From positions 1-50,394 of the forward strand of contig CANGXD010000012.1 of the NCBI GenBank assembly GCA_947457545.1: a DNA stretch of 50,394 nucleotides. The letters are read 5' to 3'. Below are positions 9,352 to 17,452 of this stretch, piece after piece (within the stretch, counting starts at the first letter, position 1; each line of letters opens with the position of its first letter). This DNA comes from Gemmatimonadaceae bacterium. Lineage in GTDB: Bacteria; Gemmatimonadota; Gemmatimonadetes; Gemmatimonadales; Gemmatimonadaceae. The notes beneath the pieces were generated by a model. That model was given only the letters and a program-made list of their open reading frames with translations, was not told the DNA's origin and made no database searches. The translations under genes were made by a program, and so were the position numbers.

Positions 9352-9585
9352 CTACTTGGCGAGCGCGCGAAACACCGCGTCGTACTCCGCCATGATCTGC
9401 TCGTGCACCGCGAGCGCCTCGGCGGTTTCCGGGGTGTGCGGCACCACGCGGAATCCGCCCATGCCGTCTTCAATCCACTCGAGTTCCTGGCCGGCCGAAA
9501 TCGAAAGTCGTCGAGCGACCTCGGCGGGCAGCGTCGTGACCACAGACGCACCCTGCGCGCGCGTTTTGCTGACGAGTATGGCCAT
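9352..9585 (-). CDS. AbrB/MazE-type antitoxin
   Basis: This 77-residue protein begins MAILVSKTRAQGASVVTTLP, then AEVARRLSISAGQELEWIED, the swapped-hairpin AbrB DNA-binding fold. The C-terminal tail (TAEALAVHEQIMAEYDAVFRAL) probably wraps the toxin. It sits directly before the doc-like toxin gene and should neutralise it and autoregulate the pair. Two inverted repeats lie upstream (9612-9636 and 9667-9691). AbrB-type partners replace Phd in many chromosomal doc modules. The pairing is inferred from adjacency. Confidence 0.86.
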   Translation of the reverse strand: MAILVSKTRAQGASVVTTLPAEVARRLSISAGQELEWIEDGMGGFRVVPHTPETAEALAVHEQIMAEYDAVFRALAK

Positions 9586-9611
9586 CGGAGCCTCGGGTTG
9601 GCGTTGGATTC

Positions 9612-9636
9612 AGTGACGCCTCAAAGGTGTGTCACT
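9612..9636 (-). promoter_or_regulatory. Inverted repeat upstream of abrB-doc (candidate operator)
   Basis: AGTGAC (9612-9617) and GTCACT (9631-9636) form a perfect inverted repeat with a 13-nt spacer, 27 nt before the antitoxin ATG. A TTGACG on the minus strand lies just beyond (9647-9652), but no good -10 box is visible. The palindrome is seen; its role as the operator of the toxin-antitoxin pair is inferred. Confidence 0.35.
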
Positions 9637-9666
9637 AAAGTGCCACCGTCAAGCAATTGGTGATGT

Positions 9667-9691
9667 GGTAAAACGTCGCGGTGATTTTACC
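9667..9691. repeat. GGTAAAA / TTTTACC inverted repeat between vapC and abrB
   Basis: A perfect 7-bp inverted repeat with an 11-nt spacer lies in the 142-nt gap between the vapC stop and the abrB start. It could be a second regulator site for abrB-doc or a weak terminator for vapBC. There is no T-tract after it on the minus strand, which argues against a terminator. Confidence 0.3.
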
Positions 9692-9727
9692 GCATGCAAG
9701 CGGACGGCAATTGTACGGCTGCCGAAC

Positions 9728-10114
9728 TCACGCCAAGGTGCAGTCCGTCTGCGGGAAATCATCGCCGACACAGAGCAGCGGCTCACCGGCCACCACGGAG
9801 ATCGCGTACGACAGACAGTCGCCAAAGTTGAGCGCCGCCGGGTGGCGTCCCTTGCCGTAGCGCAGCCACGCATCCATGGCGACACCGAAGTGCGCCTCCG
9901 TGACATCCACCACCACGATGCCGCTTTCCTGCAGCAGACGCGCCAGCAGTCCGCGAGCGTCGTCGTGCAGTCGCGCCGATAGCACGATCCCGGTTTCGAG
10001 CAGCGTCGCGGCACCGATGGCCAGCGACGAGGCATCTCGCATGCGGCGGAGCAAGTGCTCGGCCTCGGGCTCCTGCAACACGATGGCCACCAGGGCTGAG
10101 CTGTCGATGATCAC
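9728..10114 (-). CDS. vapC: VapC-type PIN-domain ribonuclease toxin
   Basis: Starting at GTG 10114 the product is 128 residues and opens (V)IIDSSALVAIVLQEPEAEHL, the standard VapC beginning. The PIN acidic residues are all present: D4, E40 (LLETGIVL), D99 (NFGDCLSYA) and D118/D119 (CVGDDFPQTD). VapC toxins are Mg-dependent RNases that cut tRNA or rRNA. The frame is open to 10186 and ATG 10141 is possible, but GTG 10114 puts the PIN domain at the N-terminus and leaves 7 nt after the vapB stop. The toxin looks catalytically complete. It pairs with the antitoxin immediately upstream. Confidence 0.9.
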   Translation of the reverse strand: MIIDSSALVAIVLQEPEAEHLLRRMRDASSLAIGAATLLETGIVLSARLHDDARGLLARLLQESGIVVVDVTEAHFGVAMDAWLRYGKGRHPAALNFGDCLSYAISVVAGEPLLCVGDDFPQTDCTLA

Positions 10115-10121
10115 AGGCCGT

Positions 10122-10394
10122 TCACACGCCGTCCGGGCCATAGCCGAGGATCTGCTCCTCTTCGGCTTTACTGAGGCGCGTGCCACGCACGGACGCCGGG
10201 ATGGCGGGCCACACTTCGCGTTCGAGGAGTCGACGCAGCCGATCGGCGGGATTTACCTCGACCGCGCGGCGAGCGAGGCGATCCCGCCGCTCCTCAAGCG
10301 CGCGGCGGATCGCCTCGGTCTTGGTCTCACCGGTCAGGGCAGCGACCTCGTCGAGCAGCCGTTCGACCCGCTCGTTCTTGATGTTGACCGCCAT
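10122..10394 (-). CDS. vapB: VapB-type antitoxin (Rv0623/PSK family)
   Basis: This 90-residue protein starts MAVNIKNERVERLLDEVAAL and continues with TGETKTEAIRRALEERRDRL, the hallmark of Rv0623-like VapB antitoxins: an N-terminal DNA-binding part and a C-terminal toxin-wrapping tail (LSKAEEEQILGYGPDG). The ATG at 10394 is preceded by a GGGGG Shine-Dalgarno-like run. It lies just before vapC and should neutralise it and repress the operon. The 71-nt AT-rich gap upstream, after the kinase stop, probably holds the vapBC promoter. I see no clear palindrome there. Confidence 0.9.
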   Translation of the reverse strand: MAVNIKNERVERLLDEVAALTGETKTEAIRRALEERRDRLARRAVEVNPADRLRRLLEREVWPAIPASVRGTRLSKAEEEQILGYGPDGV

Positions 10395-10465
10395 GGTACC
10401 CCCAACATGTCAAGAAATAAAGAAAAAGGGTAGTTTTGAAGAATACTTCGATGCGAGTGCCTTGT

Positions 10466-12895
10466 CTATCGCGGCCGCCCGCCGTTGGGCGACGTGAACA
10501 GCGCCACGTCGAGACCGAGCTCGCGAACGATGGCCGAGAAGCGGGGGCTGCGGCGGACAGGATCGTACATCCGCAAGCCTAGGTGTGAAAGCACGAAATA
10601 GTCCGGAATCGTGACGGCACGCTCCATCAAGGTCAGCGCGCGGGCGGTGTCGCCCACGGCCAACCACGCCGTGCCAAGGCTATTCGCTCCCTCGACGCTA
10701 CCCGCGAACCGCTCGGTCAACTGCCGTGCCATGGTCAACGCGCGCGCTCGTTCACCAGCCGTACCGAGCACATACGTAGCGCGTGCGAGCACCTGCGGAC
10801 GTGTCGCTGTCCGCAACACGATCTCCGCGCGTCGCTTCGCCTCGGCCCGCCGCCCGCCGTCCAAGAGGGCAAAGAGGGACGTGGTGATCGGTGTGCCGAG
10901 CGTAGAGTCGATCTCCCATGCGCGGTCGCTCAACGCCATCGCCTCCGCGTGCTGACCGGCCAGCGATAGCGCCATCGAGGCGCTGCCTAGGGTGCCGACG
11001 CTCATCGGATTCAACGCAGCGGCCCGGCGCGCTGCTTCGGCCGCCGCTTCTGCGCTACCAATCGCGCTCAGGAGGCCTTGACGATAGAGCCATGCGTTCG
11101 CGTTACGTGGATCGAGTCGCACGGCGCGTGCGGTCTCGAGGTCGGCCGATTGCCACTGGTGCTGATGCGTGTGGGCCAACCCCAAGGCGACCCAACTCTC
11201 GGCCGACATCGAGTCGAGCGCCACCGCCCGCTGACTCGCGTCCAGCGCTCGCGGCAGGGCATCGCGCATCAACACATCGGTGTAAATGGGGAGGCCGAGC
11301 CACGTCAATGCCAGCCCGGCATACGCGCGGGCGAAGTTCGGATCTTGCCGAATAGCCTGCTCGAAGTACTCGCGTGCTCTGAACAGCCCTGGCCCGCGGC
11401 GCTCGTAGAAGTACATGCCGCGCTGGTAGAGATCGTACGCCTCGAGATTACTGGTACCGCGCGCGGCAGGGACAATGCTGGTGTTGCCACCGGTCAGCGT
11501 GACGCGCAGCGCGCTGACAATCGCGTTGGCAATGTCATCCTGCACGGCAAAGACGTCCGTCGCATCGCGCTCGTAGCTCTCACTCCACATCACCGTAGCC
11601 GTGCTGGCGTTGGTGAGTTGCGTGGACACGCGCAGCTTCCTCCCGGCACGACGCACCGTGCCTTCGAGCACTGCGCCCACGTTCAACGCCTTGCCGATCG
11701 CTTGCACCGAGGCGTTCTTGCCACGGAATGCCGCGGCAGAACTGCGGGCCGTGAGCTGGAGCCCCGGCACTTTCGTGAGGGCGTTGGACAGTTCATCCGC
11801 CATCCCCTCGGCGAAGTAGGCATTGGCGGTGTCGCCGCCCACGCTTTCGAAGGGGAGCACGACGAGCGAACGAACGGGCGACGCGCTGTCGGCCGCGACG
11901 GCCGCCGTTTGCGACGCGCTCGGCGCCGCAGCGCGCGGATGGAGCAGCGCCCAGCCCGCAACGGCCAGCACGGCCACCGACACGCTGCCCAGCAACCACG
12001 GCGTGCGTCTCGGACCAGGTGTGGCGGCCCGCTCGACGCTTCCCGACGTCGCACTCGCCAGGCGAGCAAGCAGCGCATCCGCACTCGGCGGGCGCTGCGT
12101 GGGGTCTTTTTCAAGACACTGCATGACCAGCGCGCCGACGTCCCGCGGTACCCCCAGGCTAGTCGCGTCGAACGGCGGTGGCGCTTCGCTGATGTGTGCC
12201 GCCACCATCGCCTGCGGCGTGCTGCGCGCGGCAAACGGATGCGCGCCTGCGAGCAGCTCGTACGCCACCACGCCCCACGCATACAGATCGGCGCGGGCGT
12301 CGGTGTTGGCGTCGCCGAGCGCTTGCTCGGGTGCCATGTACGCCGGCGTGCCAATGGAGGTGCCCACCGACGTGAGCGTGTTCCCTTCCGCCTTGGTGCT
12401 GGACGCCGACAGTGCCTTCGCAATACCAAAGTCGGTCACCACCGCCGTACCGCGCGACAACAGCACGTTCTCCGGCTTGATGTCGCGATGAACGATGCCG
12501 CGCTCGTGCGCATACGCCAGCGCCTGCGCGATGTTGCGCAGAATGCCAAGCGCCTCGGACACCGGCACGGCGCCGGCCACCAGACGCGCCCGCAGCGAGT
12601 CGCCGCGCACGAAGGGCATCGTGTAGTACGGCAGCCCCTCGTTCGTGGTACCCGCAACGAGCACCGGCACGATATGCGGGTCCTGCAGCGCGGCGGCCAA
12701 CTTGATTTCGCGCGCAAAGCGCTCAGCGCTCAACGACGCGGCGCGCTCAGGAGAGAGCACCTTCACCACGACCTCGCGCCCCAGCGCATTCTCGCGCGCC
12801 ACGAACACGCGCGACATGCCGCCACCGCCGAGCTCGCGCTCAAGGGTGTAGCCGTCACCGAGGGTGTTTTGGAGCTGCGTGCGAAGATCGCTCAC
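10466..12895 (-). CDS. Membrane Ser/Thr kinase with TolB-like and TPR C-terminus (paralogue A)
   Basis: The 809-residue protein has an N-terminal Hanks kinase domain (~17-280): glycine loop LGGGGMSRVFVA, lysine in VVVKVL, catalytic loop IVHRDIKPENVLL, DFGIAKAL, GTPAYMAPEQ. One TM helix follows (WLLGSVSVAVLAVAGWALLH, ~306-325). The extracytoplasmic half has a TolB/FlgO-like segment (SLVVLPFESVGGD, YFAEGMADELSNAL) and then several TPR-like helical pairs to the C-terminus. It is probably a sensor kinase that reads an envelope signal. The GTG start overlaps the stop of paralogue B (GTGA), giving tight coupling. The two proteins have equal length and domain order, so a tandem duplication is likely. 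Confidence 0.95.
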   Translation of the reverse strand: MSDLRTQLQNTLGDGYTLERELGGGGMSRVFVARENALGREVVVKVLSPERAASLSAERFAREIKLAAALQDPHIVPVLVAGTTNEGLPYYTMPFVRGDSLRARLVAGAVPVSEALGILRNIAQALAYAHERGIVHRDIKPENVLLSRGTAVVTDFGIAKALSASSTKAEGNTLTSVGTSIGTPAYMAPEQALGDANTDARADLYAWGVVAYELLAGAHPFAARSTPQAMVAAHISEAPPPFDATSLGVPRDVGALVMQCLEKDPTQRPPSADALLARLASATSGSVERAATPGPRRTPWLLGSVSVAVLAVAGWALLHPRAAAPSASQTAAVAADSASPVRSLVVLPFESVGGDTANAYFAEGMADELSNALTKVPGLQLTARSSAAAFRGKNASVQAIGKALNVGAVLEGTVRRAGRKLRVSTQLTNASTATVMWSESYERDATDVFAVQDDIANAIVSALRVTLTGGNTSIVPAARGTSNLEAYDLYQRGMYFYERRGPGLFRAREYFEQAIRQDPNFARAYAGLALTWLGLPIYTDVLMRDALPRALDASQRAVALDSMSAESWVALGLAHTHQHQWQSADLETARAVRLDPRNANAWLYRQGLLSAIGSAEAAAEAARRAAALNPMSVGTLGSASMALSLAGQHAEAMALSDRAWEIDSTLGTPITTSLFALLDGGRRAEAKRRAEIVLRTATRPQVLARATYVLGTAGERARALTMARQLTERFAGSVEGANSLGTAWLAVGDTARALTLMERAVTIPDYFVLSHLGLRMYDPVRRSPRFSAIVRELGLDVALFTSPNGGRPR

Positions 12896-15321
12896 TGCTC
12901 GATACTCTTCATGATCGCATCAGCGCGCGGATCTTTTCGCAGCGCATCATAGCGCTCGGCGCGGTTGTACATCTGCAGCCAATTGTCCGGCTGTTTCACG
13001 GCCCGCGCGATGAGCTCCACGGCACCGGCATGATCACCAAGTACCTCGAGCGTCGCCGCCAGGACGGCCATGGCCGGCAGCTCGCCGCCGTTCACGCGAC
13101 GCAGATGATTCATCGCGGCGCGCGACTCGGCGGGCTTCCCGGCTCGCGCCAACACGTACGCGAGAATGCCCTCGGTCTGGTTGGGTTGATCGGCAGGGAG
13201 CTGCGCAAGGTTGCGCGTGAGCATCGCGATCGCTTCGTCGTGCCGGCCGAGGTAGCTCAGCACCTCACCGCGCGCATCGAGTGCCAACGCGTACGTAGAG
13301 TCCATCGCCAGAATCGCGCGCGTGGCCGAGTCGGCTTCACGATAGCGACGCTCGGTCATGAGCAGCTGCGCGGCCCACGTGTGCGCGATGAGCGACGCAG
13401 GTTCGGCCGCGACCGCGCGCGCGGTGCGTTCGCGGGCCTCTTCAAAGCGACCCATGTGAATGAGGTTCAGCGCGTGCCAGCCCCACAGCGTCGCGATGCT
13501 GGAGTCGAGCATCTGCGCGCGCCGGTAGTTGGCGTCGGCCGCATGATTGTCCCAGAGGCTCGACTTCGCAGACGCAATCGCCCCCCACGCTTCCGCCACG
13601 GTGGAATCGAGGGCAATCGCGCGCTGCGCGGCAGCGATGGCTAAAGGCGCTGTGGTACGCGCCGTACCCTGCTCATAGAAGGGGATTGCCGAGATGGCCA
13701 ACGCCAGAGCACCCTGGGCGCGCGCAAACTGCGGATCGCGCGCGACCGCGCGCTCGAAGAGCGCGATGGATTGCCGTACCGTTTGTGCGGTACGACGGCC
13801 AAACAGCACCTGTCCCTGCAGATACCACGCATACGCCTCAGGATCGGTGGTCTCAACTCGCGTGCTCTGCGCCGCGCGCGCGCCGCCGAGCGTCCCGAGC
13901 AGCTTGGTCGCCACCGCGCGCGCGATTTCGTCCTGCAACGCAAACACGTTGGTGAGCGGCCGATCGTACTTCTCCGTCCACGTGACCGAACCGTCGCCGG
14001 CTGACACGAGCGAGACGTTTACCCGCACCTGCCCTGCGGCGCGCTGCACGCTACCGGTAAGCAACGAGCCCACGCCCAGTTCGCGCGCGATGGCACTCTC
14101 GTCCATGCCGCGAGCCTGCAACGCACCAGCGCTCGATCGACCGATCACGCGAACGCCCGTCTTCGAAAGCGCGCGCGTCATCTCTTCGGCAAGACCGATC
14201 CCGAAAAAGTCATCGGCCTTGTCACCGCTCAGGTTGGCGAGCGGCAACACCGCGATGGAGCGGTTCGGTGCAGCCGACGCCGCGCTGGCGACGGCGCCCG
14301 GGGACGACGCGGCAGTGTCCTCGCGCTTCATCACCATCAGTGCCACTGCGACCGCCGCTGCGAGCACGCCGCCCGCGATCAGCATGGTCGTGCGTCGACC
14401 ACGTGCCGGAGTGACCGTGCCGCCCGTACGGGAGCCCGTCGTTCCCGTTGGCGTCACCACGCCATCGAGGCTCTGCAAGACTTCGTCCGCATTCGCCGGA
14501 CGGTGCGCGGCATCCTTCTCGAGACAGCGTAACACCAGGTCACTCAGTGCGGTCGGCAACGCGGTGTTGCGCTGCGTGAGCGGCACGGGCACTTCCGAGA
14601 GATGCGCCGCGATCATCTGCGCCGAATTCGCCTTGCCCGAAAAGGGATGGGCGCCCGTGAGCAGTTCGTACGCCAGCACACCCCACGCGTAAATGTCGGC
14701 GCGCTGATCGACGTCGGCGCCCACCGCCTGCTCGGGCGCCATATAGGCAGGCGTGCCAATCGACCCGCCGGCCTGCGTGAGCGACGCACTCGTAGGCGCG
14801 GCAGTGCCGCCATCGCCAATTGTGCGCGACGCACTGAGCGCCTTGGCAATCCCAAAGTCCGTGACCACCGCCGTGCCACCCGAGAGCAGGATGTTCTCCG
14901 GCTTGATGTCCCGATGCACCACACCCTGTCCATGCGCGTACGACAGGGCACGTGCGACGTCGCGCAGAACGCTGAGCGATTGAGATATCGTGAGCGGTAC
15001 GCCGTTGGCCAGTCGCGCCCGCAGCGACTCGCCGGTGACGAACGGCATGGTGTAATACGGCAGCGAGCCCGAACTGCCCGTGCTGAGCACCGGCACGATG
15101 TTGGCCTGCTGCAGCCGCGCCGCCAGCTTCACTTCGCGCGCAAAACGTTCGGCGCTCACTCCTTCGGCCAGCTCGGGGGCGATCACCTTCACCACAACCG
15201 TACGCCCCAGCGCATTTTCGTGCGCCACGAACACGCGCGACATGCCGCCACCACCGAGCTCGCGCTCGAGGGTGTAGCCCTCACCAAGGGTGTTTTGGAG
15301 CTGCGCGCGGAGGTCGGTCAC
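12892..15321 (-). CDS. Membrane Ser/Thr kinase with TolB-like and TPR C-terminus (paralogue B)
   Basis: This is the first gene of the kinase pair, 809 residues from GTG 15321. The kinase domain shows LGGGGMSRVFVAHENALGR, the lysine in VVVKVI, VVHRDIKPENILL and DFGIAKALSAS. A TM helix (TMLIAGGVLAAAVAVALMVM) leads to the TolB-like domain (SIAVLPLANLSGDKADDFFG, GLAEEMTRALSKTGVRVIGR) and TPR-like repeats. Against paralogue A the kinase half is much more alike than the TPR half, which suggests shared chemistry but different signals or partners. All core kinase residues are present. A REP-like palindrome lies just upstream (15380-15411), so transcription must start within about 60 nt or read through from the J/PilZ gene. 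Confidence 0.95.
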   Translation of the reverse strand: MTDLRAQLQNTLGEGYTLERELGGGGMSRVFVAHENALGRTVVVKVIAPELAEGVSAERFAREVKLAARLQQANIVPVLSTGSSGSLPYYTMPFVTGESLRARLANGVPLTISQSLSVLRDVARALSYAHGQGVVHRDIKPENILLSGGTAVVTDFGIAKALSASRTIGDGGTAAPTSASLTQAGGSIGTPAYMAPEQAVGADVDQRADIYAWGVLAYELLTGAHPFSGKANSAQMIAAHLSEVPVPLTQRNTALPTALSDLVLRCLEKDAAHRPANADEVLQSLDGVVTPTGTTGSRTGGTVTPARGRRTTMLIAGGVLAAAVAVALMVMKREDTAASSPGAVASAASAAPNRSIAVLPLANLSGDKADDFFGIGLAEEMTRALSKTGVRVIGRSSAGALQARGMDESAIARELGVGSLLTGSVQRAAGQVRVNVSLVSAGDGSVTWTEKYDRPLTNVFALQDEIARAVATKLLGTLGGARAAQSTRVETTDPEAYAWYLQGQVLFGRRTAQTVRQSIALFERAVARDPQFARAQGALALAISAIPFYEQGTARTTAPLAIAAAQRAIALDSTVAEAWGAIASAKSSLWDNHAADANYRRAQMLDSSIATLWGWHALNLIHMGRFEEARERTARAVAAEPASLIAHTWAAQLLMTERRYREADSATRAILAMDSTYALALDARGEVLSYLGRHDEAIAMLTRNLAQLPADQPNQTEGILAYVLARAGKPAESRAAMNHLRRVNGGELPAMAVLAATLEVLGDHAGAVELIARAVKQPDNWLQMYNRAERYDALRKDPRADAIMKSIEQ

Positions 15322-15379
15322 TCAGAAGGGGTCAAGCGCGGACGTCATTGAGCGGCATCGCCGATCGCTCATAGTTAAT

Positions 15380-15411
15380 GGGGTCAGAGTCATTTCAACG
15401 ACTCTGCCCCC
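15380..15411. repeat. REP-like palindrome
   Basis: GGGGTCAGAGTC and GACTCTGCCCCC (reverse complement of GGGGGCAGAGTC) pair over 12 bp with one mismatch around an 8-nt loop, and the element is preceded by AGTTAAT. This GTTAATGGGGTCAGAGT pattern is what I recall from REP/RAYT-associated extragenic palindromes in many bacteria. Only one copy was noticed in the window. It contains the last codons and stop of the J/PilZ gene on the minus strand, and could act as that gene's terminator hairpin. Confidence 0.7.
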
Positions 15412-16090
15412 GTGAAGCAAACCCCACCGTCACGAATGCGCCCTGCACCACGAACACGCTCTCGCGGCGATTGCACTGCACCACCTCCACGACGGCGTCG
15501 AACGCCGCCGCGGTGACCCGCACCCGCGCGCCGGCCACCAGCGGCGCACCGGTGTAGAAGCTCACGCCTCCCACCGACAGGTTGCGCAGCCTTATGTCCA
15601 GCGGTTCGCCCGTCCAGTGGAGCCGGACCGTGCCCCAGTCGGCGCGCGAGACACGCGGCAGCGTGCGGCGCTCGCCGGTGGTCGACGATGCACGGCGCGC
15701 TACCGGCCGCGTGGGAGGGGTGAGCGGTGCCGTGCAGCGCCCGCACACGACGGCGCCAACGGTATTCGTGTCGCCGCAAAACGCACAGAGCTCGGCCGAC
15801 GCTTGTGGCGGCGGCGGAGGCGGCGGCGCCTGCTCGGCGCGCGTCTCGCGCCGCGCCTCGGCTCCCGCCCGGGGACGTTGCCCGGCGCGCTCGCGGCGCG
15901 CGTCGTACTCGGCGCGGCGTGTAGCATTGCCCAGCACGGCCCAGGCCTCGTTCAGCAGCACGGCCTGATCGTGGTCACCCCCCTGGTCGGGATGATGCCG
16001 CGCCATGAGTGCGCGGTACGCGGCGCGCACCACCTCCGGCGGAGCATCGGGTTGCACGTGCAGCACGCGATAGTAGTTGCGGCGGTTCAT
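15395..16090 (-). CDS. J-domain / zinc-ribbon / PilZ fusion protein
   Basis: The 231-residue protein has three recognisable parts. Residues ~5-65 are a DnaJ J-domain with the HPD tripeptide (33-35, RHHPDQGG), which would stimulate an Hsp70. After a proline-rich linker, C102, C105, C116 and C119 form a zinc ribbon (CAFCGD...VCGRC). Residues ~141-225 resemble PilZ: RTLPR (R142-R146) fits RxxxR, and NLSVGG (170-175) fits the (D/N)xSxxG c-di-GMP motif. It may link chaperone recruitment to c-di-GMP; this is inference. The last residues (SRGQSR) and the stop fall inside the REP-like element, so the C-terminus may have been altered by its insertion. Confidence 0.82.
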   Translation of the reverse strand: MNRRNYYRVLHVQPDAPPEVVRAAYRALMARHHPDQGGDHDQAVLLNEAWAVLGNATRRAEYDARRERAGQRPRAGAEARRETRAEQAPPPPPPPQASAELCAFCGDTNTVGAVVCGRCTAPLTPPTRPVARRASSTTGERRTLPRVSRADWGTVRLHWTGEPLDIRLRNLSVGGVSFYTGAPLVAGARVRVTAAAFDAVVEVVQCNRRESVFVVQGAFVTVGFASRGQSR

Positions 16091-16149
16091 GGCAGCGTGA
16101 CTCTCACGAGCAGTGGCCGCTCATGCCTGGGCAGCGTACGCCGTGCGCG

Positions 16150-17322
16150 TCATCGACGCGCAGCCCCGCTGAACCACACCGCGTTCGGCGCCTCCGAGCG
16201 CGCCGCCGCAATATCCGGCCAGCCGTCGCCGTCCAGATCCCCAACGGCCACGCCGTACACCGAACCCTTGCCGTCGCCCCACGGCGTGTCGGTAAAGCGC
16301 GGCACGCGCGCCCCGCCGGTGTTGAAGAGCACCGACCCCACCGCCTCTTGCCGCCCCACCACGAGGTCGAGCTTCGCGTCGCGATTCATGTCGGCGATGG
16401 CCACCGAATAGGGCGCCCCGCCGGCCGAGGGCAGCGCCACCGGCGCGTCGAACGTGCGCTGCCCCGCGCCCATGTACACAAACAGCCCGTCGCGTTCATC
16501 ACCCACCACCACATCGGTCACGCGGTCACCGTTGATGTCGGCCGCCGCGGCCGCACGGATCTGCGACTTGGGCGGTCCCAATGGCGTTGGCGGCTCACGA
16601 AACGCGCCCGTACCGTCATTCCAGAAAATCAGGTTCTGTCCACCGTCGCGGTGCGGCACCACGAGGTCGGTCTTGCCGTCACCGTCGAGATCAGTGGCCA
16701 CGACGATGGTGGCCGACTGCGTCGCGAGCGGCGTACACGCGGGAAACGCACCCGCGCCGTCGTTGAGGCACACGTAACTCGGCCGCGGCGCTGCCGGGTT
16801 GGAACTCCGGTTGGCCACGATCAAGTCCGGGCGCTGGTCGCCATTCACGTCGGCCACGGTCACGTAGCGCGTATTCCACTCGGGCGCGCCAAACGTACTG
16901 CCAACGCGAAAGTGCCCCGACCCGTCGTTGAGATAAATCAGCTTCCGGTCTGGCTTGTCATTGCTCGCCACGATATCGAGATCGCCATCGCCATCGAGAT
17001 CGGCGAGCGCCGCCGAGTAGGTGCGATCGGGAGCCTCCGAGAGGGGCTGCGCGGTAAACTGCCCCTTGCCGTCGTTGCGCAGAATCTGGTCGACTAGCGG
17101 CCAATGGCGCCCCTTGGCGAGAATCACGTCGAGCGTCCGGTTGCCGTCGATATCGCCGAGGCTCACGCTGGCGGAGGTTTCGCTGGTCGTCTCCAGCAAC
17201 AGCACGCGCTCGAAGACGCGGGGGGCGCTAGTCTGCGAGGCCACAGCGGCGCTTCCGGCAACGCACAGCGCGAGCGCCGTGGAGCCCAGAAACCCGCGGC
17301 GGCCAAATCGGGACATGTTCAT
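16150..17322 (-). CDS. Exported FG-GAP/VCBS beta-propeller protein
   Basis: From ATG 17322 the product has 390 residues. It begins with a Tat-like signal (SRFGRRGFLGSTALALCVAGSAAVA). The rest is about seven repeats built on a calcium-loop pattern: DIDGNRTLDVILA, DLDGDGDLDIVAS, DVNGDQRPDLIVA, DLDGDGKTDLVVP, DINGDRVTDVVVG, DMNRDAKLDLVVG and DLDGDGWPDIAAA. Seven repeats suit a complete integrin-alpha-like propeller. Such proteins are secreted or surface-bound; their ligands are usually unknown. No catalytic motif is visible. The frame continues to 17358 (GTG), but the signal peptide starts at 17322 or 17316. It is transcribed away from the RidA-like gene. Confidence 0.9.
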   Translation of the reverse strand: MNMSRFGRRGFLGSTALALCVAGSAAVASQTSAPRVFERVLLLETTSETSASVSLGDIDGNRTLDVILAKGRHWPLVDQILRNDGKGQFTAQPLSEAPDRTYSAALADLDGDGDLDIVASNDKPDRKLIYLNDGSGHFRVGSTFGAPEWNTRYVTVADVNGDQRPDLIVANRSSNPAAPRPSYVCLNDGAGAFPACTPLATQSATIVVATDLDGDGKTDLVVPHRDGGQNLIFWNDGTGAFREPPTPLGPPKSQIRAAAAADINGDRVTDVVVGDERDGLFVYMGAGQRTFDAPVALPSAGGAPYSVAIADMNRDAKLDLVVGRQEAVGSVLFNTGGARVPRFTDTPWGDGKGSVYGVAVGDLDGDGWPDIAAARSEAPNAVWFSGAARR

Positions 17323-17452
17323 CGGCAGAAGGTACGGCGCCGGCGCGCCAACAGCCACCGCCTCCGCGCGCTACGTTATGCGCGCCAGACATCACCAACC
17401 GGTCGCTCCCCCATGCCGACGGGGCAGCACCCAACATCATGAGGGCGCGCAC

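Noticed and set aside
11078-12952. 624-residue plus-strand open frame over kinase paralogue A
   Set aside because: Arg/His-rich antisense shadow; the minus-strand frame has complete kinase motifs.
17021-17452. N-terminal extension of the RidA-like gene
   Set aside because: It overlaps the FG-GAP gene antisense, and a signal peptide begins precisely at ATG 17453.
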